From Caulobacter sp. (GTDB taxonomy: Bacteria; Pseudomonadota; Alphaproteobacteria; Caulobacterales; Caulobacteraceae): a DNA stretch of 57,728 nucleotides. This document shows positions 56,886 through 57,728 of the stretch, piece by piece. Under the pieces are notes generated by a model, which saw only the letters and a program-made list of their open reading frames with translations, was not told the DNA's origin and ran no database searches. Each line of letters starts with the position of its first letter. Position 1 is the stretch's first letter. The DNA is taken from NCBI GenBank assembly GCA_019636175.1, contig JAHBYC010000014.1, positions 1-57,728 of the forward strand. The letters run 5' to 3'. The translations under genes and the position numbers were made by a program.

Positions 56886-57728
56886 ATGAGCAAGCGAAAC
56901 TGGATTCCCGTTCGCGGCGCGCAGGGCGCCCACAGCCGGCAGGCCCATGCCGACCTGCCGGAAGGGACCTATGAGCGGGAGATGTCGAAGGAGGGCTTCT
57001 TCGGCCCGGCGGCGTTTCTCTATCACCCCAAGCCGCCCACCGGCTGGAGCCGGTTCGAGGGGCCGCTACGCCCCCGGGCCTTTGATCTCAACCGGCTGAA
57101 TGAGCCTCAGGCCGCGCCGTGGGACGCGCCGGTGGTGCTGCACAACAACGCCACCGAGATGCGCTTCTGGAAGCCGGACGGGGCGCTGACCGACCTGGCC
57201 CGCAACGCCGATGGTGACCAGCTGCTGTTCATCCACGCCGGCGCTGGCGACCTGTTCTGCGATTTCGGACGGATCGGCTATGTCGCCGGCGACTACCTCT
57301 ATCTGCCGCGCGGAACCATGTGGCGGCTGGCCCCGACCCAGGCGACGGCGGTTCTGACCATCCAGGCGACCAACAGCCACTTCACCCTGCCCGACAAGGG
57401 GCTGCTTGGCCCGCACGCCATCTTCGATCCTGCGGTGATGGACACGCCGGTGATGGACGAGGCCTTCCGCGATCATCAGGCGACCACCGGCGAATTCCCG
57501 GTCCGGATCAAGAAGGCCGGCCATGTCTCGGTGGCGACCTATGACTACAACCCGCTCGATGCGGTCGGCTGGCACGGCGAACTCAGCCCCGCGCGGCTGA
57601 ACGTCAAGGATATCCGGCCGGTGGTCAGCCATCGCTACCACCTGCCGCCCAGCGTCCACACCACCTTCCTCAGCGACCGGTTCGTGGTTTGCACCTTCAC
57701 GCCGCGGCCGTTCGAGACCGATCCGGGG
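56886..57728 (+). CDS. hmgA: Homogentisate 1,2-dioxygenase, N-terminal part (runs off right edge)
   Basis: 281 codons, open to the right edge. Start 56886 (MSKRNWIPVRGAQGAHSRQA). Cupin-type blocks QLLFIHAGAGDLFCDFGRIG, YVAGDYLYLPRGTMWRLAPT and SHFTLPDKGLLGPHAIFDPA, then GHVSVATYDYNPLDAVGWHG. The Fe ligands (His, Glu, His) lie in the last third, cut off or just at the edge. Cleaves the homogentisate ring; forms the tyrosine degradation pathway with hppD. Confidence 0.94.
   Translation, partial: MSKRNWIPVRGAQGAHSRQAHADLPEGTYEREMSKEGFFGPAAFLYHPKPPTGWSRFEGPLRPRAFDLNRLNEPQAAPWDAPVVLHNNATEMRFWKPDGALTDLARNADGDQLLFIHAGAGDLFCDFGRIGYVAGDYLYLPRGTMWRLAPTQATAVLTIQATNSHFTLPDKGLLGPHAIFDPAVMDTPVMDEAFRDHQATTGEFPVRIKKAGHVSVATYDYNPLDAVGWHGELSPARLNVKDIRPVVSHRYHLPPSVHTTFLSDRFVVCTFTPRPFETDPG

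Noticed and set aside
1-57728. tRNA, rRNA, CRISPR, prophage and transposase genes
   Set aside because: No cloverleaf with a T-loop, no direct repeat/spacer array, and no transposase motif was seen by eye on either strand. Small divergent RNAs may be missed.

Overview
The window is very GC-rich chromosomal DNA with densely packed genes, mostly short intergenic gaps, and many start/stop overlaps of the ATGA or GTGA type. Gene content points to an alphaproteobacterium of the Caulobacterales (Caulobacter/Phenylobacterium-like). It holds a PodJ-type polar organizer whose upstream region carries a CtrA-like half-site pair and GANTC sites, an ftsE-ftsX pair next to an MJ0042 zinc-ribbon gene, a coq7-dsbB-yqaA cluster, a CsgG/HfaB-like gene and many acyl-CoA enzymes. 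The order-level placement is an inference from gene content; I could not run a search. No rRNA, tRNA, CRISPR, phage or intact IS was seen.

Layout. 1-10.5 kb: the start of icd (cut by the left edge), a TetR and a Crp/Fnr regulator, a PNPOx-like stress protein, a CsgG/HfaB-like SH3 protein, two acyl-CoA dehydrogenases flanking a 2-hydroxychromene-2-carboxylate isomerase, two secreted proteins and a spermidine-synthase-like protein. 10.3-18.6 kb: a DUF559 remnant, an enoyl-CoA hydratase, an MprF-like protein, podJ, and a TauE/SafE-TIGR02186 pair. 18.6-26.6 kb: pdeM and its DEXH helicase partner, a DUF4180 protein, a Tat-exported esterase and a DinG/Rad3-type helicase. 26.6-31.3 kb: an O-methyltransferase, an ArsR-SRPBCC-SRPBCC operon with a clear operator, rtcB with an unusual leader, and a secreted SRPBCC protein. 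31.2-37.2 kb: chorismate mutase, hisC and prephenate/arogenate dehydrogenase (Phe/Tyr/His biosynthesis), a DUF2125 protein, a gamma-glutamylcyclotransferase, and an acyltransferase behind a YdcF gene. 37.2-45.8 kb: ftsX-ftsE, a zinc-ribbon protein, a phosphoribosyltransferase, an enoyl-CoA hydratase, two small proteins, the argH-lptM-lysA operon and a TlpA thioredoxin. 45.8-54.5 kb: GNAT, EamA, gluQRS, CBS, TetR, a 37-residue membrane protein gene with its own operator-like promoter and terminator, HNH, sulfotransferase-like and PilZ genes, and yqaA-dsbB-coq7. 54.5 kb to the end: hppD, an isoaspartyl peptidase and hmgA (cut by the right edge), the tyrosine/homogentisate catabolic genes.

The most unusual feature is non-coding. 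Three copies (18.6, 22.4 and 50.8 kb) of a roughly 110-118 bp element each consist of two long hairpins joined by a conserved AAACATTT linker and are bounded by CTAG at both ends. Each lies between convergent genes, and its terminal CTAG supplies the stop codon of one or both neighbours. At least three other palindromic repeat families fill gaps, and one palindrome sits in frame inside the helicase gene.
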